From positions 517,001 through 581,000 of the forward strand of contig NZ_FNLB01000006.1 of assembly GCF_900104145.1 (NCBI RefSeq): DNA of 64,000 nt, in the 5' to 3' direction. Both the position numbers and the translations under genes were made by a program. Positions 61,445 to 64,000 of this stretch are shown here, piece after piece. The notes beneath the pieces are model-generated. The model was not told the origin of the DNA. It worked only from the letters and a program-made list of their open reading frames with translations, and made no database searches. This stretch comes from Pseudovibrio sp. Tun.PSC04-5.I4. GTDB taxonomy: Bacteria; Pseudomonadota; Alphaproteobacteria; Rhizobiales; Stappiaceae. The first letter of the stretch is position 1; each line of letters starts with the position of its first letter.

Positions 61445-61512
61445 AAGCAATGGCTTACTAAAAAACGCTGTCAGAACATTCTCTGACAGCGTTTTTTAGT
61501 AAGCCATTGCTT
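61445..61512. terminator. 68-base region with 31-bp perfect inverted repeat (bidirectional terminator)
   Basis: Arms of 31 bases (AAGCAATGGCTTACTAAAAA then ACGCTGTCAGA and its exact complement) flank the six-base loop ACATTC. The T-runs in the arms (TTTTTT) let either strand end. It lies between the converging hslO and dgt genes. No target-site duplication or transposase is visible. Confidence 0.8.
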
Positions 61513-61529
61513 GATAAAGGAATTTTACC

Positions 61530-62876
61530 CTAAATGCGGTCAAAAATGGAACCCATCCGCGGACTAAACAAGCGATCATAGGTTTTCATCAGGTAGTTAT
61601 CGGTCATCCCGGCAATATGATCGCAGATCACACGCATATCCTCACCAGCATCCTCGTACTTTTTGTAGGTCGCTTCCGGCAGAAAATTCTTTGGCTCACT
61701 TTGCAGAACCTCGAAGACCGCAACTACCATTTTTTGCCCCTTAAACTCCAACTGCTGAACACTCGCAGATTTGATAACCTTCTCATATACAAAGCTTTTC
61801 AGGCATTCCAAAAGAGTCTCGATATGATCAGGAAGGGCAGCTTTAAACCTCAGGTGCGGCTCGTTGAATACCTCATTCTCAGCAATGTAAACGTTGGAAA
61901 TGAGATGTCCGACAAGCTGGCTAATCCGCATCTTGCGCATGTTCACTTCACTTCGGAAGAGGTGTTCCACAATCCCGTCAAACCCATTGGAATTCTGCTT
62001 TCCGGGATGTTGCTTGTTTAACTCATTGATAAACGATTGAAATTGCTCAGGCTTTACGAACGCGCGAAACTGCTGCTCGCTCACCATGTTCAGTGCAATG
62101 GCATCCTCAAAGTCATGAACGCCATAAGCAATATCATCCGCCAGATCCATAATGGAGCAATCAAAGGATTTGTAGGAGGTCTTGCCGTGCTCACCTTTCT
62201 TAGCCATCACGCGCGTAAACTCGCTGCGATCAGAAGCACTTAGCGGATCTAAGATCCAGTCAACAACCTCCGCCTCGCTATCAAGATAACACTTGGGCGG
62301 TCTTGCACTCTTACGATCAATCAACCGCAACGAGGTCGGAACCGGATTTAGCACCGGTGTACTTCCGGTATTGGTAGCAGAGAAGGGAGCAGGATATTTC
62401 AACGTGCCGAGCAACGTACTCCGTGTGAAGTTAAGCCCATGATCTTTCGACATTTTCTCCAGTTTAGAGATCAGCCGCAAAGTCTGTCCATTGCCCTCAA
62501 ACCCACCAAAATCCCTCATGCAGTAGTTCAACGCCACCTCACCACCATGCTCAAATGGAGGATGCCCAAGGTCATGACAGTAAGAGATCACCTGCACTTG
62601 TGTCTGACTTGGCAAGTACTTAGCACCCGCATGGCTTTTATGATTGTGCTCCAAACTGCGAATAAGCCCAGATGCAATTTGTGCAACTTCCAGAGTATGG
62701 GTCAAACGCGTGCGATAAAAATCACTATCCCCCAAATTGAGGATCTGGGTTTTGCCCTGCAACCGACGAAACGCATGTGAATGAACGATCCGGCCAAAAT
62801 CTATCTCCGCCGTGCTACGCCCATCATTTGTTGAGGAGCTGGATTTCTCCTGCCGTTCACTCCAATCAATCCCCAC
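61530..62876 (-). CDS. dgt: Deoxyguanosinetriphosphate triphosphohydrolase-like protein
   Basis: A 448-residue HD-domain dNTPase. The metal residues are in RTRLTHTLEVAQIASG, SYCHDLGHPPFEHGG and the Asp of IMDLADDIAYGVHDFEDA. It hydrolyses dNTPs to nucleosides and triphosphate and keeps dNTP pools balanced. The start is GTG 62876, with GGGGG a few bases upstream. Confidence 0.93.
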   Translation of the reverse strand: MGIDWSERQEKSSSSTNDGRSTAEIDFGRIVHSHAFRRLQGKTQILNLGDSDFYRTRLTHTLEVAQIASGLIRSLEHNHKSHAGAKYLPSQTQVQVISYCHDLGHPPFEHGGEVALNYCMRDFGGFEGNGQTLRLISKLEKMSKDHGLNFTRSTLLGTLKYPAPFSATNTGSTPVLNPVPTSLRLIDRKSARPPKCYLDSEAEVVDWILDPLSASDRSEFTRVMAKKGEHGKTSYKSFDCSIMDLADDIAYGVHDFEDAIALNMVSEQQFRAFVKPEQFQSFINELNKQHPGKQNSNGFDGIVEHLFRSEVNMRKMRISQLVGHLISNVYIAENEVFNEPHLRFKAALPDHIETLLECLKSFVYEKVIKSASVQQLEFKGQKMVVAVFEVLQSEPKNFLPEATYKKYEDAGEDMRVICDHIAGMTDNYLMKTYDRLFSPRMGSIFDRI

Positions 62877-62957
62877 TGTAATTCCCCCAAAGCTTTATCA
62901 AGCTATTGATAGCAAAATGCCCCACCAATTTGGCAGGGCATGAAATTTCACCGGTAT

Positions 62958-63611
62958 TTAGTCTTTAAGAAGATTTCCAAAAAAAGCGGCGGTTTCCTTG
63001 GCAGCCTGCTCAATGTTCCCCTTCCATGTGGCAGGAGAAGCACCACGTGGAGCAAGGTCGTGATTGCCATCTTCAAGCCAATGGAGACGAACAAACTCCG
63101 GCAATTCAACCGCTTCCACATCAAGCTGGCAGCCCATCTGGTCACGATCCCCTTGCGCGATCAAAATAGGCCGTTGAGACTTTTGCAGTGGCTCAAAGCG
63201 CCAATCAGCAAGTTCTTTCTTGGCAGAGGTGTGGAACGGGTACCCAAGGCACACGATACCCACAACTCGCGCCGGCAAACTCTCAGAACCAGCCAGCATA
63301 GCCGCAACGCGCCCACCCATGGATTTTCCACCAATTAAAACAGGGCCTTCTGTTTCTTCAGCGATGGCTTGAACCACATTCTGGTATTCACTAATGAGCT
63401 TGTCAGCACGTGGAGGAGGCGCCTTCTTGCCAGTCTCACGTCGTTTAGCCATATAGCCAAACTCGAACCTAGCAACGGCAATGCCGTTCTGTGCAGCTGC
63501 GTCCGCAAAGCGGTTCATAAAATTGGCATCCATCGGCGCACCGGCACCATGAGCCAGAATAAGGGTGCCTAAGCAGTCCCCTTCAGGACGTGTCCATAAA
63601 ATCTCTGTCAT
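62958..63611 (-). CDS. Alpha/beta fold hydrolase (KANL3/Tex30-like)
   Basis: 217 residues. The nucleophile Ser is in PVLIGGKSMGGRVAAM, HGAG at the oxyanion loop, and a His in LEDGNHDLAPRG; the acid is probably Asp in IAQGDRDQMGC. The family (KANL3/Tex30, dienelactone-hydrolase-like) has no fixed substrate. It lies about 80 bases upstream of dgt on the same strand. Confidence 0.85.
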   Translation of the reverse strand: MTEILWTRPEGDCLGTLILAHGAGAPMDANFMNRFADAAAQNGIAVARFEFGYMAKRRETGKKAPPPRADKLISEYQNVVQAIAEETEGPVLIGGKSMGGRVAAMLAGSESLPARVVGIVCLGYPFHTSAKKELADWRFEPLQKSQRPILIAQGDRDQMGCQLDVEAVELPEFVRLHWLEDGNHDLAPRGASPATWKGNIEQAAKETAAFFGNLLKD

Positions 63612-63744
63612 GCTGGCATTTTAGCGCTTCTTTCATACTAAAAGTGACAGGAAATTTACTTGTCCCCGCCTTCGATACTGCCCATATTAAGAATATCTAA
63701 TATAATTGCGCCGATATCGCACGGGAATGGAATTGGAATACATC

Positions 63745-64000
63745 ATGGAAGAAGGCACAATTCGCTTAGGGATATTTGCAGGTGCGTTCCTTGTGTTCGC
63801 CCTTCTGGAAATATTTATCCCCCGGCGTTCAGAGTCTCAAGAGCGGCCACGGCGCTGGTCAACCAACCTTATTCTCTCTGTGATCAATACTTTGATGCTG
63901 CGCTTTGCCCTGCCGATTGCAGCGGTCTCAACAGCGTATTGGGCACAAACCAACGACTTCGGTCTTGCAAATTGGTTCGACCTAAACGCCTTTGTTGCTG
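63745..64000 (+). CDS. Sterol desaturase/fatty-acid hydroxylase family protein (5' part)
   Basis: Partial at the window end. From ATG 63745 (63727 possible): MEEGTIRLGIFAGAFLVFAL, then LEIFIPRRSESQERPRRWSTN and LILSVINTLMLRFALPIAAVSTAYWA. Two helices and the ...PRRW..N motif match the N-terminus of the sterol desaturase family; the catalytic HxxHH motifs must lie beyond the window. Its role is unknown. Confidence 0.75.
   Translation, partial: MEEGTIRLGIFAGAFLVFALLEIFIPRRSESQERPRRWSTNLILSVINTLMLRFALPIAAVSTAYWAQTNDFGLANWFDLNAFVA

Noticed and set aside
61445..61512. Insertion sequence or MITE
   Set aside because: No transposase and no flanking target duplication (CTTTCA versus GATAAA); a terminator role fits better.
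1..64000. CRISPR arrays, prophage, tRNA and rRNA genes
   Set aside because: No regularly spaced repeats, phage gene blocks or GTTCGA-containing cloverleaf signatures were found in spacers.

Overview
This 64 kb window looks like part of the chromosome of a marine-type alphaproteobacterium of the Hyphomicrobiales/Stappiaceae kind (a Pseudovibrio-like genome would fit). The reasons are a GcrA cell-cycle regulator, a CtrA-type TTAA-N7-TTAA box, a TIGR02301-family protein, a DUF3333-type PstA, the argD-argF-hslO and HDAC-xseB-dxs-tlyA-rRNA methyltransferase neighbourhoods, and roughly even GC content by eye. The genus is an inference. I see no prophage, transposase, CRISPR array, tRNA or rRNA gene. 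Almost everything is core metabolism, stress response or nutrient import.

Layout. 0-5.5 kb: the decayed end of a betaine-lipid btaA gene, its partner btaB, a LysE exporter, a TIGR02301/NUDIX/unknown group and an SRAP DNA-repair protein. 5.5-13.9 kb: a FabG-like SDR, a D-2-hydroxyacid dehydrogenase, then fabI, a histidine phosphatase and aroC, a helix-turn-helix/RibB/degenerate-RibA fusion, and a methyltransferase. 14-25.5 kb, mostly minus strand: RNA methyltransferases (RumA-like and TlyA), a copper/cytochrome-oxidase assembly group (SCO, PCu(A)C, DUF2946-like), an MFS transporter, dxs, xseB, an HDAC-family deacetylase and Sua5. 25.7-29.2 kb: a fatty-acid oxidation operon. 29.3-37 kb: a CbpA-like DnaJ, a lipoprotein, pdxH, HAD and DUF1499 proteins, a MalY/PatB C-S lyase and an MBL hydrolase.

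37-41.3 kb: a four-gene manganese/zinc importer behind a Mur-like operator. 41.4-46.1 kb: a PotD/A/B/C-type importer behind a candidate Pho box. 48.4-56.8 kb: the complete phosphate regulon core phoR-pstS-pstC-pstA-pstB-phoU-phoB. 56.9-64 kb: gcrA, the arginine operon with Hsp33, dgt, an alpha/beta hydrolase and the start of a sterol-desaturase-family gene.

Phosphate starvation is the main theme. btaAB makes phosphorus-free lipids and is decaying here. The pst/pho cluster senses and imports phosphate. The neighbouring PotD-type importer has heptamers at an 11-base period like a Pho box. In both the polyamine-type permease and PstA, the periplasmic loop after the first membrane segment carries an unusually long coiled-coil insertion. 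Other points worth attention are two candidate small RNAs with strong terminators (one with an anti-Shine-Dalgarno CCTCCCCCC motif), a 31-bp perfect inverted repeat between hslO and dgt, a small family of intergenic palindromic repeats, and an internal ribosome-binding site that could produce RibB with or without its DNA-binding-like domain.
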